NCBI GenBank assembly: GCA_947579605.1
Contig: OX388307.1
Coordinates: 11,447,237 to 11,511,236, forward strand
Direction: 5' to 3'
Source of the DNA: Athripsodes cinereus
Lineage: Eukaryota; Arthropoda; Insecta; Trichoptera; Leptoceridae
Length of the DNA stretch: 64,000 nt
Part shown: positions 45,088 through 57,605 of the stretch, in pieces
Layout of the letters: each line of letters starts with the position of its first letter
How positions within the stretch are numbered: position 1 is the first letter of the stretch
Position numbers and translations under genes: made by a program
Notes under the pieces: generated by a model
Seen by the model: only the letters and a program-made list of their open reading frames with translations
The model's database searches: none
What the model was told of the DNA's origin: nothing

Positions 45088-45287
45088 NNNNNNNNNNNNN
45101 NNNNNNNNNNNNNNNNNNNNNNNNNNNNNNNNNNNNNNNNNNNNNNNNNNNNNNNNNNNNNNNNNNNNNNNNNNNNNNNNNNNNNNNNNNNNNNNNNNNN
45201 NNNNNNNNNNNNNNNNNNNNNNNNNNNNNNNNNNNNNNNNNNNNNNNNNNNNNNNNNNNNNNNNNNNNNNNNNNNNNNNNNNNNNNN
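45088..45287. other. Assembly gap (200 N)
   Basis: Exactly 200 unknown bases. The size looks like a placeholder or an estimated scaffold gap. Frames crossing it are artefacts. An RTE fragment begins just after it, so the gap probably falls in repeat sequence. Confidence 0.98.
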
Positions 45288-45316
45288 AGAGGTGACCATG
45301 GAAGTATAAAATAAAT

Positions 45317-45442
45317 ATAGGAAGACCTCAAAAGAGATGGGTGTATAACATTATCCAAATTGTGGGAATAAGTAGGTTCATGTTGTTAAAGACTGAAAAA
45401 TTTGAAGAGGCTCATATTCAGCAGTGGAGAGACGAAGACTAG
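45317..45442 (+). pseudogene. RTE-like reverse transcriptase extreme C-terminus
   Basis: The frame reads IGRPQKRWVYNIIQIVGISR, then LLKTEKFEEAHIQQWRDED and a TAG at 45440-45442. GRP-RW-D-I, G, and AH-QQW at the end are the standard finish of RTE-type proteins. A (GTAA)n microsatellite follows at 45448-45463, as is usual for RTE tails. The upstream part is in or beyond the N gap. There are no stops in this piece. Confidence 0.65.
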
Positions 45443-45463
45443 CAGTTAGTAAGTAAGTAAGTA

Positions 45464-46100
45464 TGCTAGGTATTTATTCGTTTATATTCCCCCAGTAAGA
45501 CTGTTCGCCAATGCTGCACATAAGTGCACTTAAAAAAACAATAATCAAACGTATCTAGATGTTACCCATAATTATTTGAGTTCTTTAACAACTATCTCAC
45601 TGTTAGGAAAACATGAATGTTAGATAATCTGATAACATATTAATAAAAAATGGTTGCAGTCTAAACAATATTAAATGAATAAACAGCATTATTGTAAAAA
45701 AGGCAATCTCATGCTTTGTGGGTCTGTGGACAATCAAGAGAGGAAAGGAAAAAAATATTTTTATGATAATACGGACATGTGGTCGATCTTTTTTCATTCC
45801 TCTAAAGAACATACGGCGCTCGTGCCTAGGGTAATAGAAAAAACACACCCCACGGGTCTGGAAACTGGGATTATCATTACAACGAAAAAAATATTAAGGC
45901 AAACGACAAAATAAAAGACACACATTACAATAAATTTACTTTTAAACGGCTGCTGCACTAAGTAAATTACACGCATAACGACAATCTATTATTTATTCAT
46001 ATAATATCTTCTCCCATATGACATTACTATTAATCAAAGGTTTCTTCATACATTATATTTTGTAAAAAAAAAAAGATTCCCCTCCTCTCGTGTGTACGAA
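45464..46100. other. AT-rich non-coding stretch
   Basis: The 79-codon frame at 45675-45914 shows no family resemblance. A short less AT-rich part at 45810-45870 is not recognised. Confidence 0.3.
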
Positions 46101-46503
46101 AAACATTAAAAAAAATACTTAATATATATTCGTATTTTTCAATGCTTTTCTCTTATACTATCTTGCTACAAGTTTGAAGTGAATATTTTTTTTATAAATT
46201 CTCTATTTGTTTACGAAATTATTTATAAACTAATTCAATACTGCTCCGCAATCTACCTATTTAATATTGTACTTGCATTGTATTATTATTTGAACTGTTT
46301 TCTTATCTACTCAAATGTTTTTTTTTTATAATATTGTTGGATTTTGTTAACTTAAACGTTTATTTTCCATTGATTAAGTTATAAGTTTCTTAGTTGTATG
46401 TTGTTTTACTTTTTTGTACTTTTCTGTTATGATGTAAAATATATGATTTTTTGTTAAAGGCTTATAGCCGTTTATTGTGGAAGATAAATAAATAAATAAA
46501 TAA
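46101..46503 (+). repeat. Retroelement 3' region with REP-B tail
   Basis: A T-rich stretch ends in GTTAAAGGCTTATAGCCGTT, TATTGTGGAAGATAAATAAA and further ATAA units, parallel to the tail at 8765-8813. The left limit is uncertain. Confidence 0.45.
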
Positions 46504-49500
46504 TAATGATTATGAAATATCAATAAATTACACATTAATTAAAAAATGTGTAAGAAAGTATTTGTTTATAAATGAAATATAAAATATTATAGCAAAGGTA
46601 CCTCGTATCGGAAAATAATTTAGATGTTAATTATTTAACCATCTGCCTTTTGGCAAAACTTAGCGATCGATTTTTAGTATTAGTATTATGTTTCTGGGTT
46701 TCTATTATCGACTACACAAAAACACAGAACACTTCCTGAAGTCGTTCATTTCAAATTTATCGCTCATTTTTTATCAGTCATGTTTTTCGGAAATGCCTTA
46801 AGTGTACAATATATTACGAAAAAAATGGGTCATTGGATCCTCAATGACTGTAGAAGGAAGGAATAATTTTTCGTATAAACGTATTTTATGAATTTCCTTT
46901 TGGTTTCTCTTATCTATAAAAGAATTGCAATATAATCTTAGTTTGGGACTAGCTCGATCTGTGTGAATTGTCTATGCATGTTATGTTATGTCATACCTGT
47001 AAGCAGCTTAGATTAGTATTATGTTTATATTCTTTAATTTTTCTAATAAAAAAAACTAATACGCAATACTTCTCTGTGTCAAAGACCCACCAAAGGAACC
47101 TTGCATATGACACAAATAGAAACTATGCGATTGACAGCCATCGCGTAGTGAGAATCAAAATGCCATAGCCACACGCATATTATTTAAAGTAGGTACCCAA
47201 TAGGAAATCCGGAATACCAATGCCCACATTCCAAATTCCAATTACAAATTAGCAACAAAAAGATGTTCCTTTTTCGAAATTGTTTCGATCATCTCTCAGT
47301 TCTCAATTGTTTGATATTATGATTCATAGACATACCTCTTCATCACTTTCAATTAAGCCGAAGGCATATTTTTTGTCCGTGTAATATTTCAAGTCAGATT
47401 AGATACTCATGCGCAAATAATCTTTTATTTATTATGATTTTAATGACCTTATACGTCCTTGGTAAATCTGTACTTTTATATCTGCGATACAAGCATAATA
47501 TAATGATCATCATCATACTTTGTTAATTATGTTCCTACCTATAACATGTTACAATATTATCTAGGTATTTATTTTCGCGCTTATTATGTTGAAGGTACAT
47601 TTGCACTATGATTCATTGCACTCGTAATTTTATTGATTTATTTTAATTCTAGATCACAATAAAGTTTTTTCAACACTAATACCTAATGCATACTTTGCTA
47701 TGTCATCTTTGGAATAAGTTAATAAGGGTATAATATTATCGAAGAATAAAATATGTAGACTCTGCCAAGTGGAATGCATAGGTAAATATATAGGCTCGGC
47801 CACCGTTGGTAATTGGTGCAGCATTTTATCACGTGTACCTTGAGGAGTTCACAAATATAATGTGTATTATATAAAATATTGATGATACGGTTTCTCAAAA
47901 GTAAAAGAAAGCATTATTATGTTTATAATTTAATTGAGTATTTGATATCAAAAAGGTCCCAATCAATCTATTTTATAGGATGTATGCATTGTATCCGCTA
48001 ATTCTAGTACCTACCCATCCTTTGATAACATCTGTCGAATCAGAAACATAAGACCTCCAATATTATATTTAATGATAAGTGTATTAAGTAGATATATGTG
48101 CATTAGGTATATATATTATATCCACCAATATATTTCATATAAAATATTGCATTATATTATGTATAAGAAAAATAACTACTAACCATATTCATATGTAGAA
48201 TACCTAGTATCAGGCTAAGCAGTGTAAGGATGATTTTTATTTATTGGATATAAACGTAACTTTTAATACTTTTAACTGATCAAATGAAATCAAATATTTT
48301 GCACGGAATTCAAATTAATAGCAAATTGCTACTGTATAATTATGAAAAGCACAAAATTAATGAAATTTTAATGTTAAATAAATTTTATCTACATTAAATT
48401 TATGATGTGCTTATTAAAATTTAGCATGCAATTCAGTGCTTTACTATTTTCATTTAAAGTAATATAGGTACCTAATAAATATTGCAGACTCTACTTATAT
48501 TAAAATTTATCATTCAATAGAGAAATTTCTGCCACGAAATCTAGTGAATATTATTTTAATATAAAGTATAATTATATTAAGGTATGGTATTTATAGAGAA
48601 TGACTTACATCTTTCATCCTCCAGTATAATAATGAAGGTGTAATGTTGCAACTGTTCAAATATATTTTTTTCTTTACCATTACCCCACATTGTATGAGCC
48701 ACAGGGTTTATAATAACCAACCTTTTTTTCTTATGTATAAAACATTATTCACAAAAAACTCAAGTTTTTTCATTAAATCTCTATTTATAAACAAAGCGTA
48801 CTGTGTGTTGTGTTCTTTTTACGCCCCGTTTAATTCTCCTAAACGGTTGTTAGATAAATTCAGAAGATATTAAATAAGTATACAATATTATGAATATAAA
48901 TAACAAAATAAATTTATATTAAAGATTTTTTTTCATAAAAAGTTGTCTGCGGTGCACCACGACAGCTGTCACAACTATCACACTTCATAATATGAATAAA
49001 TTATGAAAATAAATACAAAGTATATACAATAAACAACCTGCTGAAAGCTGCTACTACGAGTATATATTATTATGTAAATGAAAGTGCTAACTGTGTATAT
49101 TATACTATGTCATTAGTATCTTAGCCTTTAATTAACTGACCATGACACAACTAGCTAACTTGATACAAGTATACCGCATTTTGATTACCTACGAAATGTC
49201 ATGGGAATAATTAATTATAAACTTAATGTTCTATTTACCGAAAAGAAAGCGTCTCCTATTAAACTTAATTATTATCCCTTAAGTATGCTTAATGAATATT
49301 TATGAATATATTAAATAAATGATTGAATTAAATGAAACGATTTTCATCATTCCGAATATGCTTAGTACCTATGTATTTTACATTGAAATAATATATCAAG
49401 AGATAATCGACATTGGAGGAATTTAATACGACTCTAGAAGAAGCTAAAACAACTTTTTGTGAGTTTAATAAGAATTTTTAAATATTGGCCCTGTTTAGTG

Positions 49501-50460
49501 TTTGCTCGTGCAAATTAAAAGAATTTGAATAATAACTAATATACGAATTAATTGATAGAAAAAATCATTTTGTCCCGATGCACAAGTTTTATAAACATTA
49601 AAAATAGCTATAATTCATTACATGTATGAACCTAGCCTTAATATAGTTATGTAATCAATTATAATTGATTCGTTATTTATTTCCTATGGCAAATTTATTA
49701 GGTACGGCTTCTTTAAATTATGTTTAAAAAGTTTTGTAGATTATAAAATAGATACAAACAATAGAGTGTTCTACATCTGTTGTAACATTAGATCCATTAA
49801 GGATTCATTAATAATAAATTAATCATGACGCTTTTAGTGCGAAAAGGGCCCACTTTATCTTATACCCAATAAAAAAAATAATAATCTTTATATTTTTGTT
49901 GCGTCATCTGAATATTTCTTTCTTGTTGTGTTCGTGGGTGTTGCTAGTAGTTATAATCTCAATATATCATTTCAACAGACCTCAACATTTTTATGGATCA
50001 ATATATTTAAAATTTACATCGTAACTGTATCGAAATCATATTGATCTTGTATTTAATAAAAATTATTAATATTATTCACTACATCTTGCGTTAAATTTTA
50101 ACAAATCGATTTTAACATCAGAGTCAATCCGACAAAATCCATTATTTTTTTGTAACTCTTACAGTTATTAAAATTTATTGTTGGGAAATGCAAATTTACA
50201 TTATGATGTTGAAATTTAATAGTCAATATGATAATCTGTTTACATTTGTGGTGGGTTTAGAGACAATGTTGTTTTATTTTATTACGAACAATTAATATTT
50301 CTATCAAATTATAATTCAAATGAAATATAAGTAGGTACATTACTAAAAACAATATGAAACGTGAGTTAGTTCTCTATTTATACGAATATACTTTATAAAT
50401 GATACACATAAACTATATAAACATAAAAAAATATAATGCCTATATTATTAACTTCTTTTT
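46504..50460. other. AT-rich non-coding stretch
   Basis: About 4 kb without recognisable gene, RNA or repeat. The short frames at 46968 and 48643 show no domain or splice support. Confidence 0.35.
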
Positions 50461-50469
50461 TTTAATTAT

Positions 50470-50600
50470 TCGCCATACGGCTCGGAATAGAAAATAGCGG
50501 GCGTCAGCAGAAAAACATCTGACGGCGGATCCCAGAAAGTGGTGAATATGTCGGTCATTAGTTAAGGCACCTCTGCTGATATCCTACCATTATGTAATAA
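50470..50600. other. GC-richer patch, possible retroelement relic
   Basis: The segment contains CCATACGGCTCGGAATAGAA, GCGGGCGTCAGCAG, a CATCTGACGGCGGATCCCAG run and TTAAGGCACCTCTGCTGA. CAGCAGAAAAACATCTGACG has a small inverted pair. Composition is unlike the flanks, suggesting an inserted element, but I cannot name it. Confidence 0.3.
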
Positions 50601-52689
50601 TGTGCTATACCCATATGTCACTACAATCTGCCTCTGAACTAATCATAACATTAGGAAATGTTTTTACGAAATACTATTCCTATATTAATGATATTAGGCC
50701 TTGTCTCTAATTGGCTGTTTTTACTGCAAGGCGCGAGGTCCATTTTTTTATCTGTATTATTTCCCCTAAAAAAATTACATATGTTCCTATATAAATGTGA
50801 CATTTACCGAATAAAATATATTTCCATTTGAAGAATTTTACTAACCGTTAATTTTCGATTTGTATGAAAATTATTTCATTTTAACTTGTTACCAAATTTG
50901 CCACTTAAGCCTGATTTTCGCATTATGATTTAGATGTATTGTACAGCTTACATAGATTGTCATCTTTGTATGTTTTCACATTAACTACATAACAAGATGT
51001 GTAATGGTATGTACCGTATTACATCTGTATAAAATAAAACGGTCGAGATTTTGTACCTATATGGTCGCAACGTCCTTCAAAAGTCTCCTGGAATTTAGTT
51101 TGTTCTATCATAATATAATACGATTATAATAATTTAATAACACCGACAACCGCTTTATATTTTTTTCATATTTAATGCAATATCCTGTGTGATATTTTTT
51201 CTATAAACAATTTGTTATTACATCGGTAAATGCTTCTAATATTTCAAAACATATCCGTTTGTTAGGTTCGCGAATTCCCTTAACAAGCACGTAAACATGT
51301 AAACGTATTTGAGGCAAATAATTTGTATGTTGCATGTTTAGGATGCATTTTAGTAGTCACGTACCATTTGAAGCAATTTCCTTGGCATTATCAATGAATA
51401 GAATAGGATAATATTGTATTATCTCACATGCCTACCTACTTATAATTTGGCAGATACCTACTCCCACTAATTACTAAATTAATCCTGAGCTATATTTATC
51501 TAACCTTTTAGTATAAAACACAAACTTTAATTATTTTAATACCTTCCACAAAACAACCATTCCATGTTAAGTAGAAATTAAAAAAATAATAAATATTTAT
51601 TTTATAAGCACATATTTATACAAAAAATGGTATATTATAAGATAAATTATGGCTCAAAAAGCAGGCCACAATTTGGTTCTAATTCAATTTTGTTCGCTTT
51701 TTATACTTGAAAATGACCTACCAGGGTAGGTCTACACTCTGTGTACACGAATACGGTGGACTGCAGAGTGTGGACTATAGCGGCAGTAGTCATAGGATGG
51801 TTTATTGATATTTGTTGCCATTTGAAATGTCGTCCTCCTTATGAATGGCGATTCCTTTGAAGAAACGGCATTCCGCTGGTGACGTACAAAAAGTGGGCTC
51901 AATGAACCGGGACAGGTGTGCCACACAACTGGATCAGAGAAGTCCATACATACCTATGTGATACATGCTGACTTGATATTATGCCAAGGGATGAATTGAA
52001 CACAACTTGAATCAAATGCTATCACTACGTATACATAGTAATATGTAGGTACATACTGAATTATGTAAAAATAAATAGGTGCCTACATAGCATTATCACT
52101 TCTATGCAATTCAGCTACTTCTTGCTATTCAATAAATAACGCGCAAAGAATGTCACAAAATATGCATTTTATACCTACCAGATATTGATTATGTACCCAG
52201 AGCCATTTGTTTGGTCAGTTGTCCAAAATAGGTATTCTTACATTTATATTATGTAAGTACATAATATAGTTTCTAATATATGTTACAGTAAGGGAATGAT
52301 GTGTTTAAATTGGGTAAAACTAGAGAAATAATAAAATATAATTATCGTAGTTTAGCAGTGAGGTATCTGCATTATCTGTAGGTAATAATGTAATGTTTCA
52401 TTAACTTGGGACTAACCATGAACACCTATAGGTGAAGACCATAAATATATTGTTTTATTAGTAAAGTTGGTACTCCATTATATACTAAACCATTAGTAAA
52501 GTTGCATTTATGTTTTATTTACTTTCTTTCCATCTGCATCCTATGTTTATACGTATTGGATATTATGATATGCATATACCTACCTATAATCTATAATTAT
52601 TGTATTTAACAGAGTTGAGAAAGTTATATTTTATATAAAAGGTAGTACTGAATCGCGCATCTTTCTCTTAAGATACATAATATAACAAA
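50601..52689. other. AT-rich non-coding stretch
   Basis: A 71-codon minus-strand frame at 51732-51947 crosses a less AT-rich patch (51720-51950) but has no recognisable domain. Nothing else is seen. Confidence 0.35.
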
Positions 52690-52699
52690 AATGCTTTTG

Positions 52700-52840
52700 A
52701 GTTAGAGAGATGGCGATGCAGATACCGGTAGTAGATGAAGAGGGGGCGGGAAAAGGATATGTTTAGCCCGGGGCGGGCGCAGGTGCAATTCCTGAGGCAA
52801 CACATCGCCACCAGGGCTCACACGCAACACCCTGCAGCAT
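52700..52840. other. GC-rich patch of unknown nature
   Basis: GC-rich sequence with GGGGGCGGGAAAAGG, GCCCGGGGCGGGCGCAGG and CACATCGCCACCAGGGCTCA. One plus-strand frame is open from an ATG near 52735 across the patch (an ATG with KRGREKDMFSPGRAQVQFLR). It could be an exon or an inserted element; there is no further support. Confidence 0.25.
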
Positions 52841-53116
52841 ACAATCAATATCTTTACCATATTTTAACTCAAAATAACATCGATTGGACATTTTTATAGG
52901 AAGCGTATAACCAAAATTTACATGTACCTGATTCGTCGTTATATAGACACTTGTAAATTAATAATTATCACTCGATTAACAATGCACAAATATAAACAAA
53001 TTTACTGAAATAAAAAAGGCCATCAATATTTTCTATAATAAATTTGTCTATACATACATATATGCATACAATTAGTACCAATAGCCAGTACACTAAATCT
53101 CTGTATTAAATCAATA

Positions 53117-53909
53117 CGAGGGCTGACTGATGAGTCTTGCACAAATGCTCGTAGAACGTGAACGAAATGATATTCAAAAGTACCTATATCTAACGACATG
53201 TGGAAGCCATATTCTTCTTCTATTGGCATGTATAGATGAGAGGGCGATAAGTTCATCCATTGTTTTTTGAGAAATTGAAATATGGAGACATGTTCTGATT
53301 TTATGTCATCGCGGGTTAAACAGCGCGCTGTTATCGAATTTTTAACTGTTGAAAAAGTGTCTCCTTCTAGAATTCATCGGGCTTTTAAGGTGACGATATT
53401 GTTGAAAGATCTATTGCTAATCGATAGGTGATGTGATTGCAAACCTAGAAAAGCTATAAATGTGGATAAAATACGCAGCGAACATTCGATCACTGCCTCA
53501 AACAAAAAACACCCCAAACTCGATTTGATTCAAAATGATGTCGCAAATATCACAAATCATATTGGAATGTCCAAGAAAGGGTCAGTTCATTCCTAAACTC
53601 CCTACTGCCTAGTGGCAATACTCTTGCAACATAATGACGCTCGCTCACACGTCTCGCAAGCAGTTCTAAATGCTCTGATGAATCTGAAGTTCGAACCGAA
53701 TATCTTTACTTTCTTCTCTAGTCTTGCTTCTTGCGATTTTTCCCTATAGGTACTCAATAGAGATCTCATAAATAATCATTACACCTCAAACAATGAAATG
53801 AGGGCAGCTGTCAAGTCCTAGATTCGAAAAAAGCTCGAGGAATTTTTAAGTGACAGATTGTTTTTAGCCTTAACGGTAACTACATATGTTGAAAAATAAT
53901 AACGAGTTC
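53117..53909 (+). pseudogene. mariner-type transposon with dead transposase
   Basis: The left end is a typical mariner terminus (CGAGGGCTGACTGATGAGTC) preceded by TA (53115-53116). The transposase is broken into several frames: SSRVKQRAVIEFLTVEKVSP and IHRAFK (helix-turn-helix), then NVDKIRSEHSI, then LLPSGNTLAT in place of LLHDNA, with PHTSQAVLNALMNLKFEPN in another frame, and finally IRKKLEEFLSDR and TTYVEK near 53895. The order is that of mariner transposases (HTH, HDNARPHT, F-L-x-APSD, V-Y-VEK). Multiple stops and frame shifts make it inactive. The right inverted terminus is missing; the SINE starts where it should be. Confidence 0.75.
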
Positions 53910-53978
53910 GTCGGTAGTCTGGAGGTAGAGTCTCGGCCTCGTGAACAGGGGGTCCGTGGTTCGATCCCAGGTGCCGGC
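53910..53978 (+). ncRNA. tRNA-like head of the SINE
   Basis: Acceptor and T arms are recognisable (T stem with one mismatch). The anticodon arm is poorly paired, so no amino-acid identity is assigned and it is unlikely to be a working tRNA gene. The minus-strand open frame over it is a shadow. Confidence 0.5.
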
Positions 53979-54058
53979 AAACTTCCCTTTCACGACACAA
54001 GCTTTTAGCTTACTGTGAAAGGTGTATAAGGTTGTATTTGGGTTTATAACAAAACCCA

Positions 54059-54088
<30 letters not shown>
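53910..54088 (+). mobile_element. tRNA-derived SINE, complete copy
   Basis: The 69-nt head (53910-53978) can form a 7-bp acceptor stem: GTCGGTA pairs with TGCCGGC through five Watson-Crick and two G-T pairs. It carries a B-box-like GGTTCGATCCC and an A-box-like TCTGGAGGTAGAG, giving an internal RNA polymerase III promoter. The tRNA-unrelated body (CTTTCACGACACAAGC ... GTGAAAGGTGTATAAGG ... ATAACAAAACCCAGATA) recurs at 17242-17356, and an A run of 17 closes the element. No clear target duplication is seen. It abuts the 3' end of the mariner relic. Confidence 0.7.
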
Positions 54089-54090
<2 letters not shown>

Positions 54091-55234
54091 AATATGGTTT
54101 TGAAGCATTAGAATAATTATTGTGCTTTAGGTAATGTAGTTTCTGTCCCAACTTGATATTCATTCTTGCTGTGTATTTTATATCATTCGTCCCTCGTATT
54201 ATTTAGAACATAACAATCACTGAGTTGCAGGATCCTAATAAATTAACCCGATAATTTCTTTTGGCAGACGCCGTTATTAAATATAGTTTATCCAACCAAT
54301 AGAGAAAAGACGCTCTAATTGCACTGCATTTATCTACTCCAATACTTGTACTATATACAGAAGTGAGTATAGAGTAGAGTACCTTCATTGGCACGCACGT
54401 GCTTGCGCTGAAATTAAAATGATTTGGCGTTTTAGCTTTAAATCCTTTCTTTTTATACATGGCACACATCATGCACTTTAAGAATATATTCACCTCCGAG
54501 GTAGGTAAATATAATGCCAGAGGCAGTTCGTAATAATAATGTTGTGTTTATAAAACATTTATACCCTACAAATAAAGCATTCTGCACGCTACATTTAATC
54601 ACCATGCACAATATGCATTCAGAAGTAATTAACTAGTAATATAACCATAACAATTACTATAGATACATTATTAACACAACACTAAGGATCTTCATTCCTA
54701 ATCAAGTGACCTCTAATGTATATCTATGATGCTCGCGCTATATGGATGCAAACTTACTCACTATTATGAATTTTGTATCTAGTTGACTTAAAAAATATTC
54801 ATATAATCTACAAACGATATAGCATGAAATTATTGTTCATAATAAAAATACAAAATTTAATTAAAAAAACTAATCTTTATAGAGTGAAAAATTGCTTGTT
54901 ATATTATCTTTCCGATGAGCATTGAAAACCAGAACAAAAAATTAAATTAAATTTAGTCATAATAACAAAATAATCACAGTATCGAACTTCATTTTCAATT
55001 TCAACAACTTTTCTAATACCACATATTTTGTGAGATAACTGCGAATGCTAAACGGTTATCGCTTCTATTCATTTTCATTTATTTAAGTAGGCATGTCAAT
55101 ATTTCAATTCATTATAATTTTAGGTGACAAAATAAGAGCATGACGATTTATTTTTTTACTATAAATTTTCCTACGCCACTGGATGTTCAAAAATCTTTAA
55201 ATATTGAACAAAAATTAGATATGTACAAAAAAAT
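54089..55234. other. AT-rich non-coding stretch
   Basis: No gene is recognised. The 96-codon minus-strand frame at 54203-54493 resembles nothing I know. Confidence 0.35.
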
Positions 55235-55395
55235 TGCATGCGCAAGCGCCAGGATGGGCGCGAGCCGTGCGAGCAATGGCGGTCCGTAAGATAATGTGTA
55301 GAATGGACTACTACCATCTACCACATTACTACCACTACTGAAGGAGTAAGCGCAGGGCACTATGCACCGCCTCGGGGATGGAATTCACTCAATTG
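55235..55395. other. GC-richer patch of unknown nature
   Basis: The patch includes GCATGCGCAAGCGCCAGGAT, GGGCGCGAGCCGTGCGAGCA and a CGCAGGGCACTATGCACCGC run, in otherwise AT-rich DNA. No coding frame with family similarity and no tRNA fold were found. Confidence 0.25.
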
Positions 55396-56119
55396 GATAA
55401 CTACATAGCGATTTGATACACTCCACACATCAAATATACAGTCAGTTAAAAGTTAAATACTTCTTTTTTTAAGGATTTACACGCACTTTTTTCACTTTTA
55501 TACGACACTTTTGTTTTGATTGTTCAATAAATTGCCAGCAATAAAGTCGCCTTCTGGATTTTTGTGTGATATTATTTCATATATCTTGTTAGAAAACTCA
55601 TTGGTACTTTTTATTTTTCATTTCTTCTCCTCCTGCATTCAGAATTCGGTATTGAAAATTTGTTTTGAAACTTCAAAATCTCTAATCTCGTTGTCAGTAA
55701 TTCATTATTTTCAGAATTTAAGTATGATAATGTACTTTTTATTTTAATGAAGACGATTTTAACAGCTTTGAGTTGATTTTGCATTGCAGAATAGGGCCCA
55801 AAGTCGGAATAAGAATCATGAAACCAGTTGGATATTTAACGCTCCCATTTTTTTTTTCGACGCGCCGATATATAATTCGTAAACGCTTGTATTCTAATCT
55901 AATTTAATATGCGAATGATTGATGGGTTAACGGCGAAACCAGAGAGAGAAGGGTTCTTTGATTTCTCATTTTTGATTTTTGTTTTTAAGTGTTTTGATTA
56001 CTACCATAATCAACCCCAGATTAGCGAATTAAATCTTCCAGACGCTATTTACAATCTTTAAATTCTCTTAATTTCTTAAAAAATTAAAAATTTAACCTGG
56101 GCCTTCTCTAGCAATCCAC

Positions 56120-56215
56120 CAATCAGTCGCCCATCCATCAAACCATCGTCTAGGACATCTCCTTCTAGTTTTTTTACCCGCTCGAGGTTCTCTCCTCTAG
56201 GAAAATCATTTATTT
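56120..56215 (-). pseudogene. Possible RTE-like fragment
   Basis: The minus strand reads RAGKKTRRRCPRRWFDGWAT then DWWIAREG, similar in pattern to GRPRRRW-D-I and W-A-R of RTE C-termini. It is very short. Confidence 0.3.
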
Positions 56216-56859
56216 ACCATTCTTTTCATAAGTTTTGGCCATTACCACTTTAATTTGTATGTAAATAGTAATCATCAGTTTCTTGACATTGTCACTAAAT
56301 ATTTTGTGAACTTCTACAGAAGTCAGGCAATTGGGTTTAATATAGTACTTACATATTTTACCTAATTTTTAATACTTTCATATTTTATTTCACCCAAGAA
56401 CAATATTAATAATTTCACGATAAAAGTTTGCATGTTCGATAAAATCCTACCTGTAGGTAATAGTTTGCGTGCCTTCGTTATGAATTTATGTAAGTAGGTA
56501 TACGAGCGAGATACTAGATATCAAATATTAATTATGTTTTATCGTTATGAATTCTAAGGAAAAAATTGAGAAAATTTGCTTATTTCATTTTATAAAGTTA
56601 ATGTATTATTATAAATCATTGCAAATAAATAATTTTATGATAAACAATGAATATACCTGTGAATCTGTAACAAGCAAGAATTACCCGAAGAGATACGTTA
56701 CTAGATTCTGATTCTTGTCTCTGCTGTATTACCACTTATTTATTAATTTAATTATCCGTTATATTAAACATCTGTTTTATAAATATTATTATATTTGGTT
56801 CACAATTTATTGAATGTGTACTAGTACCTATAATTTATACATTTATTTTTCCAGAAGTA

Positions 56860-57340
56860 TAACAATAACAAAAAACTTACTACTACAAAATTCTTCTAAC
56901 TTAACATTACTTATATCTTATAACAATTATCATGTCCTTCATCACTTGATCCATGCAAGTGTCTCTTCGTCGACCTTCACAATTCATGCCTTTGGTTATT
57001 CCCTCTGCAATATTGATAAGCAGGCTTGGGTGCTTGATTTTGTGACCTATACAGCTTGCTCGTTGTTGGCTGATCTTAATCTTCTTAAGGAGTTACCTAC
57101 CTTCTCCTACCCTGATCAACACCTCTTTATTTTCGTCATATTCTAACCAATATATCATCAGCATGTGTCTGTAGCACCATATCTCAAAATCAGCCAACTG
57201 ACCGCTTTTACTCTGCCGATGGTCCACGTCCTGCTATCATGCAACAAAATACTCGAGACAAAGTCTTTTATGAGGTGCTTTCTAACGTTATAGCTGATGA
57301 CTGTGGATTACAATATTTTAGAAATTTCGTTTATATCTCA
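56860..57340 (-). pseudogene. Decayed RTE-like copy, same family as 2-679
   Basis: On the minus strand the order matches the protein at 2-679: a TISYNVRKHLIKDFVSSILL stretch (cf. IDLSVRKNLTKAFVWSILL), then QLADFEIWCYRHMLMIYW (cf. RLAAFEMWCYRRMLKIHW), ENKEVLIRVGE (cf. ENEEVLTRVGE), IGHKIKHPSLLINIAEG (cf. IGHNIRHPGLFIAIAEG) and a DQVMKDM segment. Stops and small indels abound. The plus-strand 110-codon frame at 56814-57146 is only its shadow. Confidence 0.75.
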
Positions 57341-57494
57341 TTCATAGTAAAATATAATCTCCAGTATCTGAGTTAAAAAAATAAATATCTTTATTTGCGA
57401 GAAATTCTCATTTTATTTATTTAATTAAATAAATTATTTTCTAACTACCTAAGTCAAAACCTGTGTGAAAATATTATATCTACTTACTTCAACC

Positions 57495-57605
57495 ATTGAG
57501 AGATAATCAGACTGTCACCAGCTTCAGAAGCAAATTAAAAACTGAACTCTTCACTGGCGCCCTTGAGACGGTCTAGGGACTGTTAAACGGCGTCAAAAAT
57601 GAAAA
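57495..57605 (+). pseudogene. CR1/L2-like C-terminus and tail
   Basis: LRDNQTVTSFRSKLKTELFT precedes GCGCCCTTGAGACGGTCTAG and AAACGGCGTC. FK-LKT-LF followed by GCGC-CTTGAGACGG is a standard ending of CR1/L2/RTEX-type elements; it parallels the 10128-10595 relic, which has the same GCGCC-TTGAG motif. Confidence 0.55.

Noticed and set aside
44993..45358. Frames running through the N block
   Set aside because: Their length comes only from unknown bases.
53910..53978. Functional tRNA gene
   Set aside because: The acceptor stem pairs, but the anticodon arm does not fold well, the T stem has a mismatch, and it is joined to a repeated body and A tail, as in a SINE.
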